From: Atrichornis clamosus
Taxonomy: Eukaryota; Chordata; Aves; Passeriformes; Menuridae
Length of the DNA: 64,000 bases
Direction of reading: 5' to 3'
Assembly: GCA_013400975.1 (NCBI GenBank)
Contig: WBMZ01005358.1
Span: forward strand, 1-64,000
Shown here: positions 8,327 to 21,611 of the stretch, in pieces
How positions within the stretch are numbered: the first letter of the stretch is position 1
How the letters are laid out: each line of letters begins with the position of its first letter
Position numbers and translations under genes: made by a program
The notes under the pieces: generated by a model
The model's database searches: none
What the model was told of the DNA's origin: nothing
What the model saw: the letters and a program-made list of their open reading frames with translations, nothing else

Positions 8327-9193
8327 TGTGGAGGGCTGGGAGCCCTTAAAGCAGGAGCCTTTTGCACTCCCCTGGAGATGTCAGAGATAAGCTACCTTCC
8401 TCTGGGTCAGGGTGAGATCCCAACATGCCTTTTTCTTCATGGTAATAGCCTGTACCCTGTTGCCTAATTGGTTTCTACCCTATCCCCTACCTTCCCCATA
8501 AAAAGCTCTGCTTCTGCCCCTGAAGGGCAGGGAGTGTCGGTATCTGGACTCTCCTTTGCAGGGTGTTCGGACAATAAAGGTGACCTCTGCAGAACTGCCA
8601 TACGAGGCTCCTGTCTCTCTGTCCCCGTGTTTGCCTTGGGCGATTTCACACAGAGCTGAGTCACAAGATCTGAAATCACTTGTAGCAGAGGAGCTGCTAC
8701 ACTTGCTGGAATCGCCTGTTGCTCAGGGAGATCTGCCAGCACCCCTGGAAGAGCCGTTCCCTGTGGGACTCTCTCTCTCCAGGAAGGTCGCGGCATACTG
8801 GTGCTGACCANCTGTACCCTGTTGCCTAATTGGTTTCTACCCTATCCCCTACCTTCCCCATAAAAAGCTCTGCTTCTGCCCCTGAAGGGCAGGGAGTGTC
8901 GGTATCTGGACTCTCCTTTGCAGGGTGTTCGGACAATAAAGGTGACCTCTGCAGAACTGCCATACGAGGCTCCTGTCTCTCTGTCCCCGTGTTTGCCTTG
9001 GGCGATTTCACACAGAGCTGAGTCACAAGATCTGAAATCACTTGTAGCAGAGGAGCTGCTACACTTGCTGGAATCGCCTGTTGCTCAGGGAGATCTGCCA
9101 GCACCCCTGGAAGAGCCGTTCCCTGTGGGACTCTCTCTCTCCAGGAAGGTCGCGGCATACTGGTGCTGACCAGCACCGGTCCACCCAGCGACA
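8327..9193 (+). mobile_element. Solo LTR with perfect 6-bp TSD, inflated by an assembly duplication
   Basis: Begins TGTGGAGGG, ends CAGCGACA, and is flanked by identical tattca at 8,321-8,326 and 9,194-9,199. The element has no internal genes, so it is a solo LTR left by recombination between two LTRs. TATA-like cataaaaag is at 8,497-8,505 and aataaa at 8,573-8,578, giving plus orientation. Both recur 362 bases later because 8,450-8,810 is repeated exactly at 8,812-9,172 with an N between. Taking that repeat out leaves a 505-bp LTR, a normal length. The 6-bp duplication points to an ERVK/alpha-beta-type integrase rather than ERVL (5 bp) or most class I (4 bp). Confidence 0.85.
8450..9172. repeat. 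Exact 361-bp direct duplication around a single N (assembly artefact)
   Basis: Bases 8,450-8,810 and 8,812-9,172 appear identical over 361 bp, and the one base between them (8,811) is N. The N corresponds to the c at 8,449, so the repeat period is 362. No sequence differences were noticed, although the rest of the LTR looks old enough to have mutated. This is what two overlapping contig ends joined with a placeholder gap look like. Confidence 0.9.
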
Positions 9194-9814
9194 TATTCAG
9201 ATAAAAATCATCTGGAAAATATCTTTTTTCCTCCTTTTTTTCATGGACTAAGAAGTTAAAAACAATGTGAATGACCCAGGAGCAACTAATTGCCTGTCAA
9301 TCAAAGTAACTTTTAGTAGTAATGTTTTATGTTTAGAAAAACAAAAGTAACAATTACAGCAAAAAATCTCCAGGACTATATTTTAATGGAATAGAACAAA
9401 TAATGGCATTGAAGAGAAAAAAAAAAATTAGCACTTATCAACATGAATAATAGAAAAATATTCCAAATCTTTCCCATGCTTCTAAGAAAAAGGTAGATAA
9501 ATAGATAGGATGTTGATTGGTTTCTTGTTCGGTTGGTTAGGCTGATGGTTTAAGGCTAAAGAGAAAGAATGAGCTTGATTCTTGGATGACAGTGTTGTCT
9601 GTGCTGCACGTTCAGAGAAGATGGGCAGGTTGAGGAAAAACCACTCAGATCTCACTATGTACATGAAACCCTACATTAATATAAAATTAATATATGTGAG
9701 AATATGGAATTACCTTGGCAGTGATTTCAATCTGCCAAAGTGCCCCAGAAATTCAGGTGTGAATTGACGACTGCAAGAAAAAAGGAAAGTCCAGGCCTCT
9801 CTCCCAAAGAGAAC

Positions 9815-9992
9815 AATTAGCCATTGGAATAATCTCCCCTGGGAAGTGATCATTCCCCAACATTTGACACTTTACAGATTCAGCTGGACAGGGTTTTGGG
9901 CCATTTCTTCTAGTGCTTTTACCAGCAAAGGTTGGACTCGATGACCCTTGAGGTCTCCTTCCAACCCAGACTGTTCAATGAATCTGAGACTG
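9815..9992 (+). mobile_element. CR1 retroposon, 3' tail
   Basis: Ordered landmarks of a bird CR1 3' end: ggaataatctcccctgggaagtg, then a line like ttcagctggacagggtttt, then gttggactcgatgacccttgaggtctccttccaaccc, ending near a degenerate 'attctgtgattct' tail. 5'-truncated and non-coding, as most CR1 copies are. Confidence 0.8.
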
Positions 9993-10058
9993 TTATTGAG
10001 TGCCAATGTTGGATACATTTGCTGGGAAACTTAACAAAGACATACATGAATTACCTAT

Positions 10059-10733
10059 TGTCCCGGTTTGAGACAATATAAAGAGGAAAATGCCTTCTGG
10101 GGGGAAGGTAGACTATTAGCCACCCCTCCCCCACCAGGTCCAGACAGAGGCAATTCCTCAGAGGTAGAATGAAAAAAAACCTGTTTTATTTACAAGGCAC
10201 AGGAAAGAAATGAACAATATTAAATGATAAACTACTTGTGATGGAGAAGCCTGTGTAAAGTACAGAGTCCTTGGTGTGGTCCCCCGCTGACGGGCCGAGG
10301 CAGGGCCCTCCCTCGGCGATGCCAGCGCTAAGATGACCTTCTGTCCTGGATCCCAGCTCAGCTGAAAAGCAGTTTCAGGGAAAAAGAAAAAGATCCCAAG
10401 GAAAAAAACTTGTTCCCCTAAGAAGGGAAAAAAAATTGCTTTCCGTCTCTCTCCCTTGAGAAACAGAGCTGGAAAAACCTGGCCAAAAAAAAAAAGGTAG
10501 AAAAAAAAAGAAAAAAAGGCAACTCTCTCTTCCCTGCTGCCTGGGGAAGAGCCAAGAGCTTAGGAGGGAGGGAGTGAAGAAAAAAAACCCCAAACCCGCC
10601 TGGGACCCAGCAAGGGAGTATTCGTGTTTGTCCTTGAAAATTCTTGGAATCGAGTCAGAGGCACAGAATTCATGTTAAGTATACAGCGGCGATATGAGAT
10701 AACAAAATGGTGTCATACGCTCAACACAAGACA
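10059..10733 (-). mobile_element. Solo LTR, minus strand, TSD cctat
   Basis: A 675-bp element with plus-strand ends TGTCCCGG and AAGACA, flanked by cctat at 10,054-10,058 and again at 10,734-10,738. The terminal TG/CA plus a perfect 5-bp duplication support the ends. On the minus strand there is an aataaa (plus 10,185-10,190) about 125 bases from the 3' end of the LTR, which sets the orientation. The centre is GC-rich and the flanks of the poly-A/poly-T tracts are long. The 5-bp duplication fits an ERVL-type or related integrase. No internal genes are present, so it is a solo LTR. Confidence 0.75.
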
Positions 10734-10738
10734 CCTAT

Positions 10739-13700
10739 GAACACCAAAGTGAATCCATCTATAAATTTTAAGTGTAGGAAATAATATGCATATCCTATTT
10801 GGAATTACTGCTAACTGATATTCCAATTTCTAAAGCAAGTTGTTTGGTTGGTTTCTAGCCCAAAAGAAAACACCAAAAACCACCCTAAAAAACACTTGAG
10901 CTCTTTTCCATATTTGTATGGGTTCTCACAATAGTTCTTAGGGCTTTTTTCTAAATCCTTTCAGGAATGTTAATATCACTTGGCTCAGGTAGAGAGGGTA
11001 AGTACATTAGTACCCCTGTATGGATATTGTCATTCAGAAATAAAGGGACCTTAATTTTCTGTAACTCAATGCTTTCTCTAAGGAGGTCAACCTGTGTTGA
11101 ACTATGACAACATTACCTGAATGACAGCATCCACAAAGTGTCATAATATGCCTTAGCTTTACCATTCTGATGATTCATCTCCATTTTCTAAAGCATTCCG
11201 CTATTGTCAAGGTCTTAATGCCTAATGATAAATAAAATTATGTTTTAGGTAGTGCTTTTCAGAAGCAAAACATTATAAAGTATACTTAAAAGATAGGAAT
11301 TTAATCCTGAAATAATTTGGCAGTGAAGAATTACATGCAGCTAATTACTGATTTTCTTCAGTTATGTCTCAAGTGTTAAAACTCACTGTAGTTGTTAGTC
11401 AGCAGGAGTAAAGGTGGCAGGATATTATTCTTCATTATGATGATCATTGCTTACTTTTGTGGTCATAATACCAAGATGGTCTAAGATAGGCAGAATCCTC
11501 TTATACTAATAACAGTTCAAAGATAAAAATAGAAGTGTTTCCACTGATTATCCAAGTAGGAGTGGGCACTAACTATTTCAACAGTAACATTCAAATTACA
11601 GGATCAAACATAATTCTTGGTCACACATTATTTAGCATGACTTTTCTCTGTAAGATCTTGTATTTCATTTGGTGTATTTAATCTTGATTTTTGTCTCTGA
11701 TGTTGTTAGGTGAAAAAGTAAAAAGTTCTTCATGGACTTAGTTTCCTTGTGAAATTACACTAAAAATAAACAATTGACTTGAAAAATGTCATAGAATCAA
11801 AGACCGAAAAATTACATAAAATTACTATATACCTGGAAATGCAGTCATTCTGGCCACTGTATCAGTTTCAGACCCAGTAAAATCTAGTGCATATGCCAAT
11901 GCTAACTGTTAACTTTCTCAGTGATTCAGTTTCACTTTTGAACCTTTGAAAAGACAAAAAATTTGGTTGCAAAGAAAAATTTAACTGTAGTCATTTTTGT
12001 ATAGTTCCAATCCTTCATCACTTGTCCAATATAGATACTTGGGTCATAGTGAACAGACTCAAATATTTTTGAGCTGGAGGTATCAAAAATTATTTTATTA
12101 AAAACTGCTTATCAGACACAGTTCTGTGGTTCTCCCTCTATTGAATCAACTGTCTAGTCAAAGGGAAAAAAAAAAAGTTGGTTTTTTCCCATTTTTTAAA
12201 AATTCTCTCAGATTTTTAGCCTTCTCTACACAGCGGTCTAAGAAAACCTCTCAGATCACTCATTTTTTTTATTATTAATGCTGTATGTGATCTGTCATAA
12301 AATTCCAATGCCCCACATCCAATTCTAGTCAAAATAGAGGAAGGCTGTCATTGTTTTCTCAGAATAATTTGTGTTTCATATCCATACAAACACAATGAAT
12401 GCTACTGTAATTCTCAGAGGAACTTGGCAGACTAAGTATACATAACTATGGCTAATTGCAACATAGGCAGCTGATTGATGCCACTCTTCATTGTTGTCTG
12501 ATTTGAGAGCATCTCATTCAGTGTGTACCTGTAGTTTTCTAAGATTTGCTTTATTCCTTATCCTGACCTGTGTATTATGTTGTTTGGGCAGCAAAATTCA
12601 TTCCATTATTTCAAATAATTCCTTCTGCATTTGTAAAGAAAACTTTCTTAGCTTCTTCTTCTGTTACTTACTTCACACTTTTTTCACCTTTCTTTTTCAC
12701 AGAATTGTAGACCTCTAAGACACCTTGTTGTCAAAACTGCTGCAGTAACAAAGAAGGGATTCACGCTACAAAGTCTAGTTTGCTTGCAGAAGGAAAGATA
12801 CATTATCAGTTATATTGTTCTGCTTCACATTACTAAAATCCTTATAGTTCATGATTTCTACTTAAAAATTGCCTCTCAATCTAATGTTATCTCTGAGAAA
12901 TAGAGCACAGTTATACAGTTTCCCATTGTTTTCAAATTGGCAAAAGGACAATTTTTCTTTATTTTTTTATTCATTTCTTGCCTTAATTTAGTGGTCCTTT
13001 AAGCACTCTCGGCTCCACAATTGTTGTTTAAATGCATACTAGTAAACTCACAATACATTCCTAGAGATAGCGTAACAGTATAGCTGTTATTTTCAAATTT
13101 CAAATGTTTGCACAGCCTGCAGAAATTTGTGTTTGGAGGGAGGAGGCAGCCCTTTCAACGGGAAGTTAAGCCTGCAAAGAACCCCTGTGTAGTCGACTCC
13201 TGCCCTCTTCCGCCACAGAAAAATTGTATGTCCAGCTGGAAGTACATACCCAAGTGCTCAATGTTCATAGACTCTCTGAGGTCTCTTTATGTTTTCTGCT
13301 TTTCAAGCAGTAGTCCTTTATCAGATAGTTTAGATGTGCTTTAAAACCAGAATTATTCTGCTCAATTTAGATGATTTTGATTATGAAATAAAAATATTTA
13401 GAAATGCGTAACAGCAACACCTGGTATATCTGAAATGTAATCTGTTTATAAATGGTAGGGTGGTGTTTCTCAGCTTTGGGTGTATGGTGTAAAGTCTGAC
13501 ACGAAAGATATATATCTCTACTTGTACATATCATAAATATCCATTTAAAAAGTTTAGAAGTAGTTCCATTCCAGGTCCCATCCTTTTATTGGGTTTTCTA
13601 CTTTGATGCAGCATTAGGAAACAAGCTAGCAATTTAGTACTAAGAATAAGAAGAATAAGAATCAAATAATTTATTTTGTGAAATATTCTAATGCCAAGTG

Positions 13701-16700
13701 ACCAACATGTAAAACTCATCACATATGAAAATCAATAACCACATTTCCATGGCCAACCTATAGTTTTGATAAAATAAAAATAACTGTATTAAACTATGTA
13801 TCAAAACCACACAAATGTAACTACTCATGGGGTTTTGTTTGTTTGTTTTTCTACAAAATTGAAAAGGAAAGTGTATAACTTTGCATATTTCTGCATTTCA
13901 AAGAACTTATTAAAAAAAAAAAAAGCTGCAATAGACACATCCAGTCTCCTTGAACCTTTTAAAATGATGACATTTTAAATATTTCCTTCCTTATCTGTTG
14001 TAGCTTGAATTTAATGATCCATCTCCATTTTTATACGCCAAATGATCTATAATTTTGTAGTATAACAACAACATCAGCATCAATAGCAGTACCTGTTCCT
14101 CAGGCTTCAAGAGTATTGGCCACATTAAATGGTTATGTAATCTTTATAAATTGAAGCAATCTATTATAAGCTGTGTGAAAGAGAACTGTCTCTGGATTTA
14201 TTTTATAAAGATAGATTTTGAATTTAACTTTTTGCTTTTTCTGAACATTTCTTTTAAAGTAGGTCTGATTCCAAATGTTAAGATATCAGATCATGCAAAT
14301 GAAAAGTATTTTAATACTCTCACACACAAAAGCATCACTATGTAAGAAGAAGCTAGTCTTCCATTTAGTATTTGAGACAAGAGAATTCTTAACTGCACGT
14401 GAGTTTGAACATTCTTTTATATGTTTTTAATATTCTGATAATTTAGAGAAATATTTGTCTCCTGTAAAGTCCTATCACAAAGCTAATGTTGTCCTTCCAT
14501 GCTTAATTCAGTTGTGTCACTCTCTTGAAACTCATTCTCTTCTGAAAGTGCATTAACCAAAGAAAATCAGTCAAATTAAAAATCAGAAGCTATAATCACT
14601 CTAGAACTTTATAATATTGGTAATAGTACCCTTAATGATTAAAGAGGAAAAGAATTTTGGCAAATTTTTCTATTCCTTAAAATTGATCCTGCCTAATTAA
14701 TGTCACAGTGCTTACTTTGGAGTCTCTTTGCCAGTTCAGCCTGTAATCCTTACAGGGTGTCATGGTACTCTTGTTTGTGAAGCTGTAGAGAAATTCACTG
14801 GAAGATAAATGGATATAAACCAGACTCAGAAAAATTTAAAAATGACAGTGCTATGCAGTTTTTAAAGCAAAGCATGTAACTTCTTTTTAAATCACACAGC
14901 ATCATTAAAATAAATTACTTTGCACTTTCATCAAAGTGATATAACGGTTTGATGTACCAGAAGAATAATTTCTTCTCCATGTAGAATATACCCTCCACTT
15001 CATCTTCTTCTTGCCACTTGTCATTTTCTTGGCAGTATTGATTTTCATCCCACTCTTCTTTGCCAGTGGATTGATTATATTTATGCACTAGGTAACTGAA
15101 TATTTCCTGCAGGTCAGAGAGTTATCATCAATTCCAGTGTATTCAAATTAATTCCTTGCTTGTGCTACCTTTCAGGTAAATCCTGGCTTTTCTGCACAAT
15201 ATCCACACTCACTGCAAATATCAGGCTATTAAAAGTGTAGAATAGTATTTATAATGTTTGCTTTGATCCTTTTTTGTGTGATTTTACTGCTCAAAATTCT
15301 TATATAACTGCATTTCTTGCAATCTTTCCTCACTACTTAGATCCTTCTAAAGGGATCTTTAGCAGCAAAAGGAGACTGGGTGACAAAGGATTGTTGATTA
15401 GTAGGCGGTATATGTTTTTCAGTCTCAGTTCAAACTTTAAAGGTGTGACACATTTCAGAGGATTTTCTATTCCTTGAAAATCAATTGAGTTGTATCAGGG
15501 GATTCCTTGGAGAACTTTCACTTTCATACAAGTATTATAGAACTCAATTATTATGTATTAGTGAAGGAGGTCAGCACAGCTGTTTAGATAAAATAATATT
15601 ATTTCTTCAGAACAGATAAGAAATTTGAAAATATGCATGATCTAAAAACTGTTCTTGGTCATCGTAATAGAAAAAAAAATTTGCTTTCCTTATATTCCAT
15701 AAAAAAAAAAAAAGGATTGTCAGAGCATTTCCTTTCAAACTATACTATTCAAATGTACTGTAATTTCCATCTTGATGTCAGTGGGGTTTCTAGTGAGATA
15801 CATTGCTTTACAATCTATGTGGCAATTTACAGCTATAGAGATATATTTAGTTGGTCAATTCTGGAAGACTCATTTAAGCGTGGTGGGGGTTTTGATGTGT
15901 TTTTGTGTGTATGTGTGTAACAGCTGGAGAAAGAAATATGCTACCACTGCATCCTCTAGGGGATTAAATCTAGCAAAAGATTTATTGTCAGAAAGGGAAA
16001 TATAGACAAGTCCCTCAGAATAAGTAAAAATATCTTAGCAAATTATTTTGACTTATTTCTTCCAAGAAATTCAATTGATGAAAAGACCATTATAAATGTT
16101 GCACAAAGTTCTTTAACCAGCAAAGAAAACCTTTTTTTTTCTTAATCAAAAAAATGAATGGAATATGGTTTATTTTGAAATCTTCAGTAAACATTTTTAA
16201 TTTGATCTTCTATTTTGCCAAAGTAAACCATTTGTCTAATATGTTTAGGCAGTTTGGTCAGCCTCTCATTTCGTTCCTATCTCTATATTTTTATTAACTG
16301 GTTATAAAGCAGCAACAGGATTTATCTGTTTTGATTTTGTTTGGCTTGGTTTCCTATGCATTCCAAATACATCTTCGCAGACATTTATTTCATGCCAAGA
16401 AAAAAAACAAGTAAAAAGAACAAGTTATTTCAATGCAAAATGCATTTTTGTGCAACATAGGGACTCACCTCTAAGAGAATGGTACCTGTGCCCTTCATTT
16501 AGTGGTCTTTAAGAAGTGTATAGATATAGTATATAAACCAAATCAGAAAAATTACAAAATCTCACTCTACAGTAGTAGTATGATAAATCTAGAAGCCAAA
16601 ATGACAGCCACGAAGTCATAAAATATTAACCCAAATTTTAAAATCTTCAATATGTCTTTGTCAGATTATCCTGTAACTGAGTGATCATCATAATCCACAT

Positions 16701-19700
16701 CTTTCTGAGGAGACATTTGCAGTTGCAGGTGTTTGAGGTTTCTCCAGAGAATCATATTTGTAGTTTGGTTTTCTATCAACAACACTGGGTTGTCAAGGGG
16801 CATATGCTTCTGTGCCTTATTATTCTGCTAAACTCCATGGCTTTCAGCAAAAAACTGGAAACCAGAAAGTGGCTTTGGCCATTAGCTTCTGAGAAACAGA
16901 CAGCTGTCAAAAGGCTTTACTTCCTGCAGAGCAAGATGATTTCAATGAAGCAAACCATGGTAATCCCCACTTCAGCAGAATATATTTAAAGCCATGTTTT
17001 ACTTTATGTGACATTATCCACTCTCAGAAAGCAGCAGAAATAAGGAGAATCACATCCTGTTTGTTTTATTTTTACAGCTGTGAGGAGAGTGTAACGAAAT
17101 ACATAAGAAAAAGATCTACCATTTCAATTCCAGCTATGTCAAAAATGTCCCAGGAACACATTTCATACGTTATATCTGACATGAGCTATCTTTAAGAGTG
17201 CACAGAAACAATTGCTAATAATTATAAATTTAGATTAAATGATTCATAATATGTACTACTACCTTCTTAGTGTATCAGAAGTTATGATGCCAGGTATATA
17301 ACATCCTGAATGAGTGGTGTGTGGGGTTGGGTTTTTTTTTTTTTCTTTTTTTTCTATACAGTGATGTTGTGAGAAGCTCACTAGAGCTGATTTCACTGCT
17401 TGTTTGGGTTTTTTTTTTAAATCAATCAGTGTTTGGTTCACCATTTGATTTACCAAAATGCATTTTGCATTCTAAAGCATGCATATCATGTTTTTCTATT
17501 GCATTTTTCTCTCAGATACATCAACCCATTGTGGACTTGAGGTAATATTTTTGTTTGCTTGAGGTGTTTTGTTTGTTTGGCTTTAGTTTGGTTTTGTTTT
17601 TTGTTTTTTTTGGTTGGTTTGGTTGGGGGTTTTTTTGTTTTGTTTTGGGTTTTTTTTTTAATTGGGGCTGGTGGTGTTGATTTTTTCCACAACAAGTGTA
17701 TAGTTTGAATTAAGTCTATTCTTTAACAGAACAGTCATGTTAAATAAAAATAGTCCAACAAATCCAAATAGTCCAAAATAAAAAAAAAAAATCAAGAATT
17801 TGTTTTCTACTTGTAAGTGATACAAATGAGCCACTTTGAGCTATGTTATCACATTTGACTGAGTTACTGAATGAGGAAACAGTAAAGTAAGAGACAGTTT
17901 CAGAGAAATGCTGTTTTCTGAGGTATTTTAAATGTTTATCAGTAAACAGTGTAATGAATTTCCATGGCTCAACTTTATTATTTGTTGTTTATGAGTGAAA
18001 ATCTAATTTAAGGCTCTCTAGTGGCTCCAGAGAAGCAATATTCAACTCCTCTGAGTTGTAAAGGAATTTTATTTAAAGGAATTATCTTTCCTATTCATGC
18101 AAATGTCTTATGAACTAGCATTCATTAAAACTGTGGACCAGCTTGATCCACATAAGCAATTCCAATTTTTAGGTCAAGTACCAACTTAGGAACAGAATTC
18201 AAACAGCAAATGAAGTGTCAGGGTGGATGCTATACTTGTGTATCCCTTCATAGATGGCGCCTTTATTCAAATAAATTAGTTAATATGTTCCAAAAGAGTT
18301 ATGAATCTCAAAATAAAATTGTCTACATTTTTAAAAGTGAGCAAATGAAGAAAGAGCAATTTTTTCTCATTTCATAACATGGCAAAAGAATACTTTCCAC
18401 GATTATCAGAACTTCATTACTTGAATTGTAATTATATGCATAATGCATGGAAATTCATGTCTGCTCCATATGTGAGGTGAAGCAGTCTGCCCCACTTCCT
18501 TAAAGGAAACATCTCAAGTATTCTAGAGAAGGGTTTTAATCTCTGAAGTTAGACGTTTGTGGAACAGACATTAGAAGAATAAATATTTATAAATAGAAAA
18601 ACATAAGCTCTTTAGGGTAAAGCAGAATACCAAAAACAGGATCTATAAATAAATTCTTTCCTGATACTGTGTCCAATTTTTTCTTTTTCCAGTCTTGCTG
18701 CCAATCCACAGATTCCAACTGGCAATAAACTCCAGTCTCTTTTGTGTACCTTCAAAAATAATTTTTTTCTTACTCTGCTGGGGCTTTTAAATCCTGCTCC
18801 CTCCTAATTCTTCTTTCTTCCCAGTCTACTGTTCTTTTCTAGCCTTTTAACTTTCCTTTTCATTTGCACTGCTTACTTTTTTCCTCTCTCCTCTTTCTCC
18901 ACTCAAGTAAAGTGTTTTCCCCAGTGGTTTGCTCAACTGCTAGAGGGACAGCAATCCTTCCTTTAAGGCTTCATGGGAGCCCCATGTAGCAGCCAACACA
19001 CAGCAATCAGGCAGCATTCCTCTCTGCTCTCAGCCTTTTACCAAATGGGAAACACTACACACATACATAAAACTGTGTGAAAAGTAACAAACCTGTCATT
19101 TATTATAGCAAAGAATAACATTCTTGACCTTCTGAGTCACTGAAGAATGTAAAAGAAAGTCTTCATCTTGAAGTGAAGCATAAAGTAAAAAAAAAAAATT
19201 TAAAAAAATCAAAGTCTAAAGCAAAAATTAGATAGGAACAATCAAAAGTTTTTCTTTAATTATTTAAAATTATTAAATTTGATTCAGCCATTTTAATTGC
19301 ATTTATTTTATTTAAGGCTCATTGGCAGGAAAAAAAACTACTAAAAAATGTGTTATAATGTGCAATCAAATGCCTTTTGTATATTCATTGTCACTGTACA
19401 CCCTATGAATAATGTAATCAATCTTGTATCTTCTATTATAGATTCCCTTGCAGTCAAGAATCTCTACACAGATAGTTAGTGAAGAACCCTAAAACCTCAT
19501 CTTCTCACAACACAAAGGTGTGTGATATGATTTCATATATTATTTGCTATATAGCTTGAAGGGTGTACATGTGAAAAACTAATAAGGGTAGTAATAGTAA
19601 ATTAGTGACTAAAAATGACATAAATTTTTGTGACCTTTCAATTGAATTAAATACATTAAATAATACTATCTTGAAAACTGAGACTTTCCAAATATTTCTG

Positions 19701-20090
19701 TAGAGCTCACATTAGGTACATTACATTATCATTGCTTAGACCACAGAAAAATAATACTCAGTTAAATTTAGTAAAAGCACAGAAATTACATACTTCACTT
19801 GTAAGAGGGAAGTAACAATTTGTTTTAACAGATTTAACACACTTAATATTACATATGACAGTGGCTTTACAAGATTAAAATCAATGTACACTTGACTATT
19901 TACTGCATAGAGGATAGGGTCAGATAAAGCTATAAAAGAGGCTCTCTGGTTGATTCAAGAGGTTCAGAAAGGACCCTGTTTGCTTTCTAAACTTCTCAGA
20001 AGGGTGTTCAGGTGTAGGTGGGTCCAGATTTAGTCGAAGACTTCTGCCTAAAAGGAGTATGCATATGCAGTCAAATCTTTGCATCACTTA
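10739..20090. other. AT-rich DNA without recognisable genes
   Basis: No coding exon, RNA gene or clear mobile element seen. There are scattered homopolymer A and T runs (for example 13,909-13,924 and 17,330-17,352) and an atg-bearing frame at 16,681-16,986 that looks random. Some pieces may be conserved noncoding DNA or old repeats beyond my recognition. Confidence 0.5.
17543..17662. repeat. T/G-rich low-complexity tract
   Basis: About 120 bases of ttg/tttg/ggttt mixtures with runs of T up to 9. Bird genomes often carry such tracts. No retroposon body is visible next to it. Confidence 0.8.
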
Positions 20091-20094
20091 GCTT

Positions 20095-21110
20095 TCAAAA
20101 AGTTTAGCGTGTTAATCACTTACCGAGAACCTGCTGTTGCAAGGAATCTCTCAGCCCCAAGGAGATCCTTGAGATCCTCGAGATGTGTCCCGACTCAAGG
20201 GGAGATCCTGGCATGCAGCCTCCTGAGAGGAGAACTCAATGGGCCCTGGGCTGTCCATTATTGATGGAGTAAGGTAATTGACTCATATTTGCATACCAAT
20301 TACAGATGTTAGTTTCTTCCATACCTGGCTTCAGCTGGGCCTTGACCAGCACTGTGGTTTGCTGCTTTGCACCCTGTCTTCAGGCGGGAACATAGCGAGG
20401 GGGGACAAGCCCAAGGTGCACTGCGACCTTCCAAGGAGCGTCCCTCTCAGACCTGCTCTTGGGGGGTTCGCAAACCCTGGCACATGCACCAAGCACTCCT
20501 TGCTCGGTGGGTGCAGGCACGCACACACACACCCCAGAATCCAGCAGACATAGTAAAAGACGGAGGCAAAGAGGGGGCAGGGGTTCTCCGCGTGGAGTTC
20601 CGATGTTTAATAGATGTCCAACGCATGAAGCTTCCAGGGACAAAGAACGCTGTAACAATGAGCTATGCCACTTTTTATACAGGGGAAAAAGGGGGGGGAG
20701 ATAACAACCGGGTCCAATGGAGAGAGGGACCAGGGGTGGTACAAAAAGTGGGGTGACTGGGGAGGACCAATTGTAGAGGGAGAGGGGAGGGGAAAGAGAA
20801 CCAGAGCCAATGGGGCGTCCAGGGAGAAGGGACTTTCCAGGGAACTTTCCAGAAGGGGCAGGGTGAATACAATGACAGACAGGGTGAATTCTCATAAAGG
20901 AGTGTTTACAATGTAGGGAAAAACCATAGCTTTAAACTCAGGAAGGAGGAGACAATTTCTGAGGTGAGACCATCAAAGGTCCTTAAGCTTTGGCAGCGTC
21001 CCACCACTGAACCTTAAGCCTTTTTGGGACCGGCTGCTTCTTAGGAGTGGCAGTGGCAACATCTACCACCGCCACAGTGGTTAGCTGGACATTTTGCTGT
21101 AATTAGTCCC
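20095..21110 (-). mobile_element. LTR-like block of an endogenous retrovirus, minus strand (ends uncertain)
   Basis: A GC-rich island in AT-rich DNA. On the minus strand it has a TATA box gtataaaaag (plus 20,671-20,680) followed 65 bases later by attaaa (plus 20,606-20,611), the order expected for U3-R. U3 would extend right toward about 21,080 and U5 left. Further left, the minus strand carries ctcggtaagtg (plus 20,115-20,125), a good splice-donor match where a retroviral leader donor would lie. The block may therefore be an LTR plus leader rather than a solo LTR. I found no target duplication and the ends are approximate. Confidence 0.5.
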
Positions 21111-21611
21111 TGGTTATTCTGTTGTTATCTATCTCCCCCAAATCCACTTTCAGTGACCAGATGCATCCATTAGACAGCCACTGGTGGTTATCACTTGAGC
21201 AGAGTTACAGGAAATAAAGTTCTATTCACAATACTTACCTAATAAAAATAATAAAAAGAATACCTTCTTGAGAAAATAGTCTCTAATATGAATTATGTAT
21301 TGTTGAAGAAAAACACGTTAAATGTGTGTTTGATTTATGGCACATTGAGGTCTATAAGCTTCAATGAAACATTTATACTAAATAGTGGAAATAAATTTCC
21401 AGGCTTCATAAATGCTTCAGGTGACATTAACCTTGTTAAGGGTTTAAGTGGGATATAAATTTTCCATGAGATTGTACAAACTCAATAAAATTCTATGTAA
21501 ACCTAAACTCTGTATACTGCTATTTACTGTTTCATGCAGATGACAATAATTGAAATTTTAGTTCCTAAAGTCACTTCCCAAGGTTCAGAGGTGTCTCCTA
21601 TAAAATTATTT

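Noticed and set aside
8464..9194. Two nearly identical minus-strand frames and paired plus frames
   Set aside because: They lie wholly inside the solo LTR and are doubled by the false duplication.
16681..16986. 102-codon frame in AT-rich DNA
   Set aside because: No domain, no splice context, and composition like its surroundings.
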